NCBI RefSeq assembly: GCF_964204645.1
Contig: NC_134033.1
Span: forward strand, 3,159,631-3,223,630
Direction of reading: 5' to 3'
Source: Tubulanus polymorphus
Lineage: Eukaryota; Nemertea; Palaeonemertea; Tubulaniformes; Tubulanidae
Length of the DNA: 64,000 bases
Position 1 is the first letter of the stretch. Each line of letters opens with the position of its first letter. Of this stretch, positions 21,176 to 35,100 are shown piece by piece. The notes below the pieces were generated by a model. It was given only the letters and a program-made list of their open reading frames with translations, searched no databases and had not been told where the DNA came from. A program made the position numbers and the translations under genes.

Positions 21176-24100
21176 CGCGCAGTCTCTTAACGTTATTACT
21201 CATTCTACTAATGAAACTGTCGTCGGTTCAGACGACTGATCGGATCTCTACCGATCAACCGTCTGTAACTGTCAGTTCACGGTGTAACAATACGTGGTTT
21301 TCACTCGATTCTACGTCCGGTTACATCGTTTCACCGAACTATCCGTTGTTTACGCGCGGTGTTGAATGTCGTTGGTTCGTCAACAGCTCTTTACCGGGTA
21401 CCTTTCGCGTCCAAGTTTACTACGACATCGAGCCGTCTATATTCTGTAGAGATAACTATCTTCACATCAGCGATTCTGATAACTTACTGTGCGGTGCTGG
21501 AAAACAATTAGATATTTACCGCAGTAATTCATTATCGTTGATGTTTAAGAGTGATGTAAATGATGTTGTGAAAGGAAGTCGAGTTTATGTATTTTATCGT
21601 TTGGAGGAAAACCATCTAAAAACTGTTCACCACTGTTCGTCCAACCGACTAAAACAATTGCAAACTTTTGAAATTGGTTATAAATTTGCTATCGCCATGG
21701 GTGGAAAATTATGTCATTTCCTGCAGCTCGAGTGGTCCGGGTTACCAGAGGGTTTCGGCATGAATCTGACTTTTGAGGAAATAAACTTAAGATTAGAACA
21801 GGCGGGTTTAGATTTGACCGTTCAAATTTATGACGGATGGAACACAAGTGAACCTATAACGAATATACAGGAACAAACGGGACATCCGCCCATCTCTATT
21901 TACACTAAAACTAACAGAGCTATCATCACTTTTTCAATGAAACAGGCCGGATTACATTTTGAAACTAATCTATTTGTTAAACTGTATAGAATATCAGATT
22001 GGAATATTTCGAATCCATCGATTCCGATCTGTAAAAACAAATCCGGAGTGCTCATTCCTGGTGATAGGCCGCACGTAATAACTCAGTCTAAACGCTTATA
22101 CTGCTGGTCTATCACAGCTGAAATACTGCAGTACGTCGTCTTCAACTGGTCACGTGTTCTCGTCACTTCCGGTGACGTCATCGGTGTTTATAAACTGGAA
22201 GTTTTAACGGTTGTCGGAACTGATATTTTACTCGGCGAAAACTACCTGGAATCGTTAGGTGTAAAATCTGACGGATTTCTCGTGATATTGTGTTTACTGT
22301 TATCAGAGAATCTTTCCGGAAAATCGTTGAGGAATTCAACGTCGATCGATTACAAAATAGAATCATTGAAGGAAACAGACGTCAAAGTGGAAGATAAAAA
22401 AGTGAGTTAAAACAGCTTGAAAATATCTTTTATATTTATTGTATTGATTTGAAATTGTTTGATAACGATGAAATAATGTGTAGAATTCACATGAATCGTA
22501 ATTTTTTTAATCAAACCTTATCGAAAACAAGTCATTGACCCTTTAACGGCAGAGTTGCAATATTTTCGGTTAAATGGCAAAGAAAAATACGGCATGAACA
22601 TTTATTGATTATCGATGATTTACTCTATGTTTGCATCTATTGTAGGCTAGAAATGGTCATTTAGTGTCGTATGACAGTCTGTTCCCCCGTTATTCGAAAC
22701 GGAAGTTACAATATCGTATCAGTAGATTTGCACTCAGCTCGAAAATCGACATCTATGAGTCTGTATTCGGAACTCAGGAATTAAAACTAACAGTTTTATC
22801 AGAGAACTGTGATCGAGCTGGTTTTTATATATTTGATGGTAGTAATTTCACAACTAGACGCTATGGTCCGTATTGTCCTGGTTCATACTACGGTCGATCT
22901 GTCGTCAGCCTGATTACATCAGGTGGACCGGTTACTGTAGTAGCATACGCTTACAACTGGCATGATCTACTAGTATCTGGTTATCTCAAGTTTGTTCCTA
23001 CTGACTGTGACGGGTATGTTCTACAGGAAGGAGAACGACAAATCACATTGACGTCATATTGTCTCGTGATTACTCCTGAAAATCGACGCCTACCGGTAGA
23101 AAACATTGATGTATTATCAGAACACGAATATCAAATTGACAGATGTTATCGTACAGCTATGAATCCCTGTTCAGCGATAAGTCTCAATAGTCAATTGTTA
23201 AATACCAGTCTCGTAATAAACCATGTGAAATTATTACTCACTAAATATAGATTCTGGAGGACACCACTAATGATTGTATTACGACGTAAATGTCAGAAAT
23301 TAAAACAAAGTCTACATATTCCAGGGATCCGGGGTGGAAGGGATGCTATAGATTGTGGACTCGTGCAGTCACCGAACTTCCCTGGATTATCAACCTCTTT
23401 CTCAACTATATTCTTTAGTTTTTCTTTTCCTACTGACAAAAATATAAATCATTACATCAGATTCCTGTTTAAATTTATTGGACAAACATCATGCTCCGAA
23501 TCTGTTGGTACCCGCACAAGGGGATCAATATTACTAACACAAATTATCAAAATATTTGATGATCCGAACAATTTATTTTCCACGTTTACAGAAACCCGTC
23601 ATACAACAACAATATGTGAAAATAACGCAGTAGCAGGACTTGTATTGTACAGTCTACTCGGGTATGACTTGTATTTTGAGCTGTCAAAGTACATGCCAAT
23701 ATTTCGAATTCAATACACTTTAGAACAATCACCTTTAAAAAAACACCGAATCAATGGCTGCCGATCAGATTTTCTAGATTCAGGTGTTTCGTGTATAAGA
23801 TACATCAAACATGAACGTCTGAATTGGGAGAACGCTGAAATTTACTGTCAACAGAAATATGGAGGACATCTTCTCAGTATCAACTCTGAACAAGAAATGA
23901 TTGCCGTGAAAAAGCTGTTCGCTACAAAACTGCTTCATGAGGCATATTCACAGGTGGCGCTTATTGTGATGATTGGATTGAAATGGCAGGTAAAATACAT
24001 ATCAAATATTAATCATCTAATTGAGCTTTCATATTATGATTTATCTTCATGTCATGTGTATATATAAGGTATTAAAAGCTATTCCAGAAATGATTAGAAC

Positions 24101-27100
24101 ACAGAAAATAATCCAAAACAAGTTTTCACCAATGTAGGTATAACAAGTGTTTGTCTTTAAAGGAGTCCAGTGGTTATTACTCGTGGTCTGATGGTAAACC
24201 GTTCAGTTACACGGAATGGTTCGAACCCGCTGCTGTTAATGAAACGATACCAGAAGTTATTCGAGGATTGATATCTCCGCTAAGAAAACAACCGATAAAT
24301 GACGTCAATATGCCGTGTACGGCGATGATACTGAATAATCCACGAGGATCGGCGAACTGGGTTCGATTCCCGTGTCAAATCGAGGAGACGCACACGACAT
24401 TCATTTGTGAAACAGAAAGAAACGATTTTAATGCATCTTCACAAAACGATACAACTGGAATAAAGCGGAAAAACTTTGAACTATTTAACTCCACGTGTCT
24501 AAGAGGATGGATTCATATAGAAGCGCATTGCTATCAGATACTTACAGACTGGCAAACGCTCCAATCTGAAAGTGTAACAATCCAGACAGCCAGAGAAATG
24601 TGTCTTAAAATCGGTGGAGACATAGGTATAATAACATCTGATATCGAAATTCAGTATTTGATAAATGTTTTCCACTATCAGCATCAATATGGCGCTATAC
24701 TGACTTATCATATAAGCGGAAGAATTGTGGCAATAAAACCAGTTGTAATTAGAGATTGGATAACATATTTTCAAACAGTGAAATGGTCAGTGACTGCCTT
24801 CGATAATGTCACAGATGAAGCGCATTCCGTGCTATGTTCCTACGATGTAACTGGTGAAGAGTTAGCTTCTATAAGCGGTTGTAAATCGTGGCAGTTTGAA
24901 TGTAACGATCAAAGATGTATCAGCGACCATCGCGTATGTGATACCAGACACGACTGTCAACACGGTGAAGATGAACTCAATTGTACGGATATCAATTTAC
25001 ACAGTCAGTTCCGCTGTAACGATGGGCAGGTTATATCGATTAGCGGTTTCTGTGACTTTATACGAGATTGCGTCGATGGCTCGGATGAGAACTCGTGCTA
25101 TCATATTTCATGTTCCTCTGATCAGTTTAAGTGTAACGACGGACAATGTGTGGGTAAATATAAACGATGTGATGGACTTGCTGATTGTCAAGATAAATCC
25201 GATGAGATCGGCTGCTCTTCGGACGAATGTAACGGGTTTTTGTGCGTAAATGGCGAATGTATCAGTTCTCTGTTGTATCGGGATGGTGTTGTAGATTGTG
25301 GCGGGGACCTCGAAGAAGATGAAATAGTAACGACCGATATAACAATCAAACCACAAATTCACTGCACTACAGAGAACTACTGCACAACCAATTTCACTTC
25401 ACTCTGTACCGAATCGGAAAAACAAAGATGTTCATTCGATTCTCCTCATTGTTACGCGAGAAGAGATAGATGTATTTTAGAAAGAATGCCGACAGGTTTT
25501 CCTGTTTGTAGAAGACTCGAACATTTACTGAATTGTAATGAGTTTGAATGTGCAGCTGGTACAGTGAAATGTCCATCGTCTTACTGTATACCGATTAGAC
25601 ACGTGTGCGATGGTCGATCAGATTGTCCTAATTCAGAAGATGAACTCAATTGCGAAACGTTTTCGTGTCCGGGAATGTTTAAATGCGCTGACGAACATCG
25701 ATGTATTCCTCAGTCGGAAGTTTGCGATGGCGTCGTTAATTGTAAACATAACTCGGATGACGAGGCTTACTGCGACGTCACGTGTCCTAACTATTGTAAA
25801 TGTCAAGGTCGTTTCATCGATTGTGAAAATACTTTATTATCGGATATTTCTCGAATTTTTGCCGCTTCGACTCGAGTTTTGATTTTATCGAATAACCGAG
25901 TTAGATTCAATGAATCGACATTTTCCTCTTTTCTGTACCTTTTCTTGCTCAATATTTCCCGTAATGATTTATCTGACATTGTCTCCAACGCGTTTTCTAA
26001 TCTACGCAATCTAAATACATTAGATCTGTCGTATAATCGCCTAGTATCACTAGATACTGATACATTCACCGGTTTAAACAGTTTGAAACAACTTTTACTC
26101 GCTGGAAATCCGCTGAGATATTTGAACGACGGAAGCTTCAACGGTTTGACGTCACTTCCGGTAATGGATCTCCGTGAACTCTCTATATCGATTCTTACTC
26201 GTAACGTATTCCGAGGTTTACCAGCGCTGAAATATTTGAATATCAGCAGTAACGTAATCGAATCAATATCCAGATACGCGTTTACTGGGTTGAGGTCACT
26301 GGGAGTTCTAGATTTCACTAACAATTCTCGGATCATTTCTACGGAAAATAATATCTTCGATAATCTGACGTCTTTATATTTTCTCGCTTCGGACGCGTAT
26401 AAATTCTGTTGTATGGCGCCGAATATTGACCGGTGTCTCCCGGATCCTGATCAATTCTCATCGTGTTCAGACCTCATTGAGAACACTGTCCTCAGAGCTG
26501 TTATCTGGATCATCGCTTGTTTTACTTGCACTTCCAATATTACCGTTATCTTATTTCGTTTTAGGTCGATTCGAGTTTCGTCAGAAACGCAAAATAAATC
26601 GTCGGATATCCTCATCATCAATATCGCGCTTTGTGATTTGCTGATGTCTGTTTATCTGTTTCTGATCGCTGCAACTGATCACGTTTATAAAGGTGTTTAT
26701 TTTCTGAATTCTGAAACTTGGACTCGTAGTTCATTATGCGGTGTTGCCGGTATTGTGGTGACGATATCTTGCGAAGGTTCTTTAACATTTCTCCTTCTCC
26801 TCACGCGTTTCAGATATTCGAATATAATCGACCCATTTTCCGGTAACCCGGTTTTATCCTCAAATATCATTATGATTCTGTCTTGTTTATGCTGGATATT
26901 TCTGAGTTTAATCGCCTTTCTGCCGCTGTCTCGGTCGTCTTATTTCGGTGATAATTTTTACGGTAGTACGGGTATCTGTTTACCTATGAATTTAATATCT
27001 ATAGATGTCAATGGTTGGCAATATTCGTTCGCTATATTCGCTGTATTAAACGCGATCATTCTCACTCTGATAATGATGTCGTACGCGCAGATGTACAAGT

Positions 27101-27393
27101 ATGTATCCGGAAGCAGGTCCGGTTCGGGTAGAGCCGATCCTACAGAACTCGTTCTAGCTCGACGCAGTTTAGTCATCAATTTGTGTAATTTATTTTGCTG
27201 GTTACCGTTAATAATCGTTCAGTTTTGCGCCGTATTTTCGGTCGAGATACCGAACCAGGTTGCCGCTTGGCTGGCCGTTCTTTTCTTGCCGATAAACTCA
27301 ACTCTGAACCCACTTCTTTACACTATTCTAACTATCGATATGAAATCAATACGAGCTCGAAATAAACGCAGAAAACGACAACCAATCAAATGA
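21172..27393 (+). CDS. CUB/C-type lectin/LDLa/LRR seven-helix receptor, copy 1 (GRL101-like)
   Basis: Three phase-0 exons, 21172-22401, 22646-23989 and 24163-27393, encode 1934 aa. Order: signal peptide (1-20); CUB domain (about 38-145, GYIVSPNYPLFTRGVECRW); several CUB-like units to about 760, the clearest at 645 (CGLVQSPNFPGLST); a C-type lectin domain split by intron 2 (781-945); a second, weaker one (968-1085); LDLa repeats from 1098 (SDE/CDG calcium motifs), some degenerate; LRRNT and LRRs (1395-1600); the LGR hinge (YKFCCMAP, FSSCSDL); seven helices (about 1632-1920). FCWLP in TM6 and NPLLY in TM7 are present, but the TM3 DRY site reads TRF. LDLa+LRR+7TM is the type C LGR/relaxin-receptor plan, as in snail GRL101. 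It should sit in the plasma membrane; the ligand is unknown. A poly(A) signal is at 27588. The frame is intact and copy 2 follows in tandem. Confidence 0.9.
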
Positions 27394-27587
27394 TGATAAT
27401 ACTGATAATCTCTATACTGTGAAGACAATAATGATCAATAATTATCATTTATTTCCTCTATAGCACAGCGTTAAGGATAATCACAACACTTTACAAACAT
27501 TAAGATAAGATATTACACATAAACGATATTTGAAAATATGAATACATTTCATCGACCCACATTAAAGACTGCGCCGACCGCGGAGCC

Positions 27588-27593
27588 AATAAA
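27588..27593 (+). promoter_or_regulatory. Poly(A) signal of receptor gene 1
   Basis: AATAAA 195 bp after the stop codon, within the 3' flank where similarity to copy 2 fades. Confidence 0.5.
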
Positions 27594-27599
27594 GAAGTT

Positions 27600-28504
27600 T
27601 CCAGTTTCTAAGCGCCATTTTGTGGCGGTCCCTCGAGATTTCTCGAGGCTTCTGATTATCTCCTAACCCGTGATTGTAAACCATCGTCCATCCGACTTCG
27701 CTCTACCTCTGAGAAAATTTATTCTTTTCCCATTTTGAATCTTTTTTTTACAATTATCAATAATTAGACACTGGTGAGATTATACTGAATTTATTTTAGA
27801 ACTTAGAATTGCTCTGTTAATCTTCCCTTATCTGTAATGATCAATCCTGGTTTCATCAAAGTCATCTTTTCTATCGCTGCTTTCTTTTATAAGCTTCTAA
27901 CTATCGTTTCAAAGCCGTCCTTGATTTAATATCATTACAATTTTAATTTACTTGCTGATTCATTAATTCTGTAAAAATTTTTACCTCAAAATAATTATTC
28001 ATATCACCTCAACATTGTTGAGCACTATCACGGCTAATGATTTAATTCCGACATTCAGTATTCCTGAAGATGTCTATTACGATACGAGGCGAAACGTCAA
28101 CAATAAAACGTTACTAACCTTTTCGGGATCGTTTTGCTGCGCGAGAGCAGATAATTTATTTAATGCTCGATCACCGTTAAAGCTTCTCAAAACGCGCAGA
28201 CGAATAGGGCTGGAAACATGAAAATAGAAAATCAACAAATGTCACCAGCAAGTCGTTGAAGTATCTCCTATTATTCCGATACAGCAGAACCAGCCATGGT
28301 TTCGGCGTTGAACGTTAAACTCTCCTCGCAATGGGTAGAGAATGTGTAACCAAATACTGTATAAATAATAAAACAGTTTCCAGTAGCGATATCGGATCTT
28401 CTTCTATCGGTTTTGTGAAATATTCGACTACAACAAGCCAGAAATTTTGGGGAATCATCATTCAGTTCTGTTTAAGTTGTGAGGTGGAGTTTATACGTCG
28501 GAAA
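27600..28504. other. Spacer between receptor 1 and the lectin gene
   Basis: AT-rich unique DNA. A few short open frames lack recognisable content. Nothing else seen. Confidence 0.5.
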
Positions 28505-29723
28505 ATGAGGAACAAGTCGCTCTCATCCATCGTATTAGTGATCGTTATCGTGATCGCTCGCGGTATCAGTAAGTTCAGAATAATATTATATTACTTTCAA
28601 CACAACACATTCATTATTCACATTTTGCTGGAAGATATTCGACGGTCGCAAAATGATCAATAAACATCTTTTTAAAAAATCGATTTTTCTACTTCAAATT
28701 ATTCTTCCGTAAAATCTTCTAATCGTTTTAAACCAAACACATTTTCAGTGTTTTTCTATCGATGAAATACACGCATATCGGTTCGTGACGATGCAATGAT
28801 CATCGTCGGTACGCTGGGCTAGATATAGGGGTTAATCTCATGGGACCCCTGCCTTCCAGTCGAGTTCGCCTTCTTACCAGGACTGTTGGAGATTGCTAAA
28901 ACTTAACGATTTTACGCTCATCATTTGAAATCGTATCTATTCTGGTGGATTACTTCAAAAATACCTAGCGCCCCGATATCGTAGCCCACGTCGAGGCTGC
29001 TTCCATCCGACGAACGCCAACTCAGACCCCGCTTTCCGATTTTCCTAAAACTAGATCCTGATATTTTCGTACTCGTATATTGTATATTATATATTCGAAG
29101 TCTTGCGGAACGTCGCTTTGAACAAACCGGTATACCAAAGCTCCTTAGGAGGAAATGCTCGAAAAGCTGTCGACGGTAGTACTAACACTAAGTACGGAGC
29201 TGGTAGCTGTACCCACACCGCGGCCAAACCCGGAATGCATTGGTGGATGGTTGATTTACAGGCTGTTTATGAAGTCAAGGCGTTTACGTTGTTCAATAGA
29301 CAAATGGCACGTAATCATCTCGTTTTATGAAGTCTTTTTAGAAAATTTTGGAAATCGATCGAATCGAACGCCATGAGCGCTTAATTTACTTTTACCAAAT
29401 CAGAGGGCGCACCCACGTTCACGAAATCGTGGAGAAAGAGTTGTTAAAAATTATAAATGATTTAGTTCTTAGAAATCATAGCAAAAGGGGGGTTGTTTAT
29501 ACGTGGACTCTCAATGAATTATTCACGTACGTGACGTAATTGAACTCGAGTTTTTCTGATTTTTTGTTCACAGCTCAAAGACTCAGAAACTTTACGATCG
29601 TCGTTTTTGAACGCTAAGAACGTTACGGGTAATTTGGTACAAATTGACCCGTCCTCAATCTGTGCCTTTCAAAGTGAACCAATGGAATCCAGTGAGATGA
29701 AACAATTCGACTGCGCGCATTAA
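28505..29723 (+). pseudogene. F-type lectin (fucolectin) gene, probably frameshifted
   Basis: Three exons with matching phases: 28505-28568 (signal peptide MRNKSLSSIVLVIVIVIARG, phase 1), 29101-29310 (phase 1) and from 29574. Exon 2 carries the F-type lectin start NVALNKPVYQSS, AVDGSTNTKYGAGSCTHT and WWMVDLQAVYEVKAFTLFNR. Exon 3 continues QRLRNFTIVVF and then stops at 29615-29617. One base away the frame stays open to 29723 and contains spaced cysteines (SSICAF, QFDCAH) that resemble the rest of the fold, so a one-base change at the T run 29604-29608 likely broke it. Even then the C-terminal strands are short. The family binds fucose and is often a secreted immune lectin. A 105-aa short product cannot be excluded. 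It lies between the two receptors. Confidence 0.65.
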
Positions 29724-29893
29724 CTGGTCGCTTTATAACGGTCAAAATTAGCTTCATGAACAATAAATGAAATGAAAATCAAACAACGTCCTTTCGACTA
29801 GTTATAAACATAATTATCGTCACAACTACTACGACATATCTGAACTGTTCAGTTGGTTTTATTAAGAAATCGAGTGAATAGAAATTACCTTCC
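29724..29893. other. Short spacer
   Basis: Unique AT-rich DNA between the lectin gene and the TIR element; no feature seen. Confidence 0.4.
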
Positions 29894-30743
29894 CAGGGGC
29901 GGATCCAGGGTGCCTTCCATGCCTTCCGGAAGACAGTCAAAAAATCCCGAGGTCTCGAATTTTTAAGTGCCCTTCGAAATTTCACCGGCAATATTTTTGA
30001 CGGCATTATTTCAGCAACCGCTATTTCAGTGTCCGTAATCCGGGCATAACTATAAAATTAATCGGTATATACCGCTGCCGAGAAAGTGAGGAGAGATAAT
30101 CATATTTGTAAAGCCTTTAATCATGATAAATTAAAAAGGGCACTTTCCTTTTGCAAGGGGCACTCATGCTTTAGATGAGGGCACCTTGTCCTTGCCTTTT
30201 CAGGGAGGGCTAAAGGGGCACTCGTACTTTAGAAGAGGGCACTATACGCGGAAAAATGTTGAAGAAAAGGGCACTTTTTTGCCTAATTTTTAAAATTTTA
30301 GGGGCACTTTTGGTTTGGATGGCACACGACATAAGGATAAATGTGAAGACGGGGCAATTTTTGCCGATTGTTAACAATGAAGGGACACTTAGACATATTC
30401 TGTATAATTGTTAAGGGGCACTTTTAAAGATTATAGGGGCACTAGGCGAAGTTGGCGACAACCATTCTTTCATGGGTTCACCAGCTTCATTTTTTATCCG
30501 CATCTGTTGAAATCTTGTCTCGAATTCGTTTATTCTGGATTGCTCTGCTAGCCTCTAGAAGCCCCCTAAAAGCCTTTAAATGGTACCATATTTTCAAAAT
30601 TTTCTGGGGGTGGGACCCCCCTCTAAGGACTTCGCGCCTTCGGCGCTCGCATTAACCTGGATACTGGGTGTGCACTAAGATCAGAAAGGAGCCCTTAAAT
30701 TTCCTTCCAATACTGTTTACCCATCCCCCTGGATCCGCCCCTG
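29894..30743. mobile_element. 850-bp TIR element, CAGGGGCGGATCCAGG ends
   Basis: Starts caggggcggatccagggtg and ends cctggatccgcccctg, with long matching inverted termini. The interior repeats 'ggggcac(tt)' phrases many times. There is no transposase frame. A second right-like end (cctggatccacccctgc, 30812-30829) suggests nested or partial copies. Same family as 2208-2493. Confidence 0.8.
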
Positions 30744-30829
30744 GGGGTTACCCCGCACTCCCCCTTTGGGTGCCCTCATTTCTTTAGGAAGGCAATCAAA
30801 ATATGCCCCTGGATCCACCCCTGCTTCCT

Positions 30830-31892
30830 AACTTCGTAATGTACAGTATTCTCATCGGGTGAGAAGGGGAAAAAAGTTGATTACAGACATAAGACATATG
30901 AGCACGACATAAACTCATAATATATTGTGTTGTGCGATGATTCTATGGTGAGTTTTATCTATATATTATCCATGTTTTGAAATATCCTTCTAAGTACAGC
31001 ATTGGGTAGTTTACCTTCTTCGACGAGTTCCATATGGATTTTATCGGCTTCAGCATTGGTCGAAAACAAAGATACGTCGGAAATATTTTGCAACCCTACT
31101 ACTGGATCGAGCAAACCTCATAACTGGATAACAGCCTCTAAAGTGTTGCTCGAACTGCATTCAGCAGGACTCAAACTCTTGAGCAGGTATAATTCTCCAA
31201 AGCGCTGATAGCATCAGGCTTTGTTCCAATGAGCTTTTTTTGTGGTTCCTTTTTGAATGTCCAGCTCATCCATCCGTACAGATACTCCGGCATCCGCGAG
31301 TATTCTATGACGAAAGGATTTGTTAGATCTGTGAGTAATCGGACGCTGATTATGTCCTGACAGAAAAGCATTATGTCCTGAATGAAACAGCTTGATCCAC
31401 CGAGCCACGCCGCAAACTACAACAGGGACTAAAACTGTGGATACAGTGGAATTTCTGGATACGGCGAAATACTACCGCTAGCTGTATCGCAAGTTGCTGC
31501 CACTATGCTCTTTTAAGCGGGATTTTCATTCTAAAAATTAATTACATCGATTTAAACAAAAAATTCTGTAATTTTGACCGCCGATCACACGACTTTATCT
31601 ATACTTCGATTTCCGATTTCAAAATCAAAACCCCTGTTTCGCTACCGGCAGGTGTGGTGTGTTTATAAGGGACACCAAATCATAAAAATCAAACGAATAG
31701 CAGAGTCAATCCCTATTTTAAGATAAAAAGATATGAATCGAGTCTGGCAATCAACAAATCGATGGCCAGTCGACTCAAGTTGGTATCTAGAAAATCCGCT
31801 AACGATGAGGAGAACAGCACCTTACAACGAGCTAGAGGTAGTATTCGAAATAGGACGTTTTGAATTTAGAGTTTTGAAATTGTATGTACGTA
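30830..31892. other. Spacer upstream of receptor 2
   Basis: Overlapping short open frames at 31000-31400 on both strands lack a recognisable domain and may be a decayed coding fragment. From about 31850 the sequence begins to resemble the 5' flank of receptor 1 (gacgttttgaa, 20906 versus 31853). Confidence 0.45.
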
Positions 31893-31899
31893 TATAAAA
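31893..31899 (+). promoter_or_regulatory. TATA-like box of receptor gene 2
   Basis: TATAAAA followed by ctgact, 237 bp upstream of the ATG; conserved with 20942 although surrounding bases differ. Confidence 0.5.
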
Positions 31900-32121
31900 C
31901 TGACTCGGCACAAAATATCGAATAACATTTTTACATTTCATTTGAATCTCGTTAATCATTAATTCGGTTTCGTAGATTAACGAATTCAATTTTTAATGAG
32001 CGCCGTGTAGTCTGACTCATCCTCTCTACCGCTCTCTCTCTCTCTCACTCACTCGGAAACGCCCAACATTAATTGGATTAAAATCTATTCGCTGTAGTTA
32101 GAGTTAAACTGATCGAGGAGA

Positions 32122-32133
32122 ATGTCAACATGA
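32122..32133 (+). promoter_or_regulatory. Three-codon uORF overlapping the start of receptor 2
   Basis: Same atgtcaacatga string as at 21164, with the uORF stop overlapping the main ATG at 32130. Confidence 0.55.
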
Positions 32134-35100
32134 CGCGCAGTCTCTTAACGTTATTACTCATTCTACTAATGAAACTGTCGTCGGTTCAGACGACTGATCG
32201 GATCTCTACCGATCAACCGTCTGTAACTGTCAGTTCACGGTGTAACAATACGTGGTTTTCACTCGATTCTACGTCCGGTTACATCGTTTCACCGAATTAT
32301 CCGTCGTTTACGCGCGGCGTTGAATGTCGTTGGTTCGTCAACAGCTCTTTACCGGGCACCTTTCGCGTCCAAGTTTACTACGACATCGAGCCGTCTATAT
32401 TTTGTAGAGATAACTATCTTCACATCAGCGATTCTGATAACTTACTGTGCGGTGCTGGAAAACAATTAGATATTTACCGCAGTAATTCATTAACGTTGAT
32501 GTTTAAGAGTGATGTAAATGATGTTGTGAAAGGAAGTCGAGTTTATGTATTTTATCGTGTGCAGGAAAAGCATCTGAAAACTGTTCACCACTGTTCGTCC
32601 TACCAACTAAAACAATTGCAAACTTTTGAAACTGGTTATAAATTTGCTATCATCGAAATGTATGGAATATTATGTAGTTTCCTGCAGCTGGAGTGGTCCG
32701 GGATACCAGAGGGTTTAGGTATGAATCTGACTTTTGAGAGAATAGATTTTAGATTGTTACAAGCAGGTTTAGATTTGACCGTTCAAATTTATGACGGATG
32801 GAACACAAGTGAACCTATAATGAATATACGGGAACAAACCGGACATCCGCCCATCTCTATTTACACTAAAACTAACAGAGCTATCGTCACTTTTTCAATG
32901 AGACAGGTCCGAGTGACTCTCAAAACTAATCTATTTGTAAAACTGTATAGAATATCAGATTGGAATATTTCGAATCCATCGATTTCGATTTATAAAAACA
33001 AATCTGGAGTGCTCATTCCTGGTGATAGGCCGCACGTAATAACTCGGTCTAAACGCTTATACTGCTGGTCTATCACAGCTGAAATACTGCAGTACGTCGT
33101 CTTCAACTGGTCACGTGATCTCGTCACTTCCGGTGACGTCATCGGTGTTTATAAACTGGAAGGTTTAACGGTTGTCGGAACTGATATTTTACTCGGCGAA
33201 AACTTCCTGGAATCGTTAGGCGTAAAATCTGACGGATTTCTCGTCATATTGTGTTTACTGTTGTCAGAGAATCTTTTCGGAAAATCGTTGAGGAATTCAA
33301 CATCGTTCGAATACAAAATAGAATCATTGAAGGAAACGGACGTCAAAGTGGAAGATAAAAAAGTGAGTTGAAACAGCATGAAAATATCTTTTATATTTAT
33401 TGTATTGATTTGAAATTGTTTGACAACGATGAAATAATGTGTAGAATTCACAGGAATCGTAATTTTTTGACATCAAACCTGATCGAACACAAGTCATTAA
33501 CCCTTTAACGACAGAGTCGCAATATTTTTTGGTTAAATTGGCAAAGGAAAACACGGCATGAACATCAATTGAATACCGATGATTTACTCTATGTTTGCAT
33601 CTATTGCAGGTTGGAAATACTCATTCAGTGGACTATTACAGTCTGTTCCCCCGTTATTCGAAACGGAAGTTACAATATCGTATCAGTAGATTTGCACTCA
33701 GCTCGAAAATCGACATCTATGAGGATACATTAGGAACTCGGCAATTAAAACTAACAGTTTTATCAGAGAATTGTGATCGAGCTGGTTTTTATATATTCGA
33801 TGGTAGTAATTTCACAGCTAGACGCTATGGTCCGTATTGTCCTGGTTCATACTACGGTCGATCTGTCGTCAGCCTGATTACATCAGGTGGACCGGTTACT
33901 GTAGTAGCGTACGCTTACAACTGGTATGATCTACTAGGATCTGGTTATCTCAAGTTTGTTCCTACTGATTGTGATAGTTATGTTCTACAGGAAGGAGAAC
34001 GTCAGATCATTATGACGTCATACTGTCTCGTGATTACACCTGAAAATCGACGCCTACCGATAGAAAACATAGATGTATTATCAGAACACGAATATCAAAT
34101 TGACAGATGTTATCGTACAGCTAGGACTCCCTGTTCAGCGATAAGTCTCAATAGTCACGTGATAAATACCAGTCTCGTATTAAACCATGTGAAATTATTA
34201 CGCGATAAATATAAATTCTGGAGTTCACCATTAATGATTGTATTACGACGTAAATGTCAGAAATTAAAACAAAGTCTACATATTCCAGGATCATTTGGTG
34301 GAATTTCAAGGAACGCTGATCATTGTGGACTCGTGCAGTCACCGAACTTCCCTGGATTATCAACCTCCTCAACTATATTCTTTAGTTTTTCCTTTCCTAC
34401 TGACGAAAAAATAAATCATTACATCAGATTCCTGTTGAAATTTATCGGACAAACATCATGCTCCAAATTTGTTGGTACCCGCACAAGGGGATCAATATTA
34501 CTAACACAAATTATCAAATTATTTGACGATCCGAAAAATTTATTTTCCACCTTCACAGAAACCCGTCATACAATAACAATATGTGAAAATAACGCAGTAG
34601 CAGGACTTGTATTGTACAGTCTACTCGGGTATGACCTGTATTTTGAGTTATCCATGTACATGCCAATATTTCGAATCCAATACACTTTAGAACAATCGCC
34701 TTTAAAGAAACACCGAATCAATGGCTGCCGATCAGATTTTCTAGATTCAGGTGTTTCGTGTATCAGATACGTCAAACATGAACGTCCGAATTGGGAGAAT
34801 GCTGAAATTTACTGTCAACAGAAATATGGAGGACATCTTCTCAGTATCAACTCTCAACGTGATATGATGGCCGTTAAAAAGCTGTTCGCTACAAAACTGC
34901 TTCATGAGGCATATTCACAGGCGGCGCTTATTGTGATGATAGGATTGAAATGGCAGGTAAAATACATATCAAATATAATTCATCTAATTGAGCTTTGATG
35001 ATTATCATATATGTTCTTGTCATGTGAAAAGATAAGAAGTTGTTCAAAAAATGATTAGACCATAAAAAATAATCCAAAAAGAGTTTTCTGCAATAACAAG

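Noticed and set aside
24896-25882. Alternative-frame ORFs inside the LDLa region of receptor 1
   Set aside because: Shadows of the cysteine-rich coding frame; the same shadows recur in copy 2 simply because the DNA is duplicated.
31002-31408. Overlapping frames on both strands upstream of receptor 2
   Set aside because: No family recognised, frames short and unsupported by splice sites; may be a decayed fragment.
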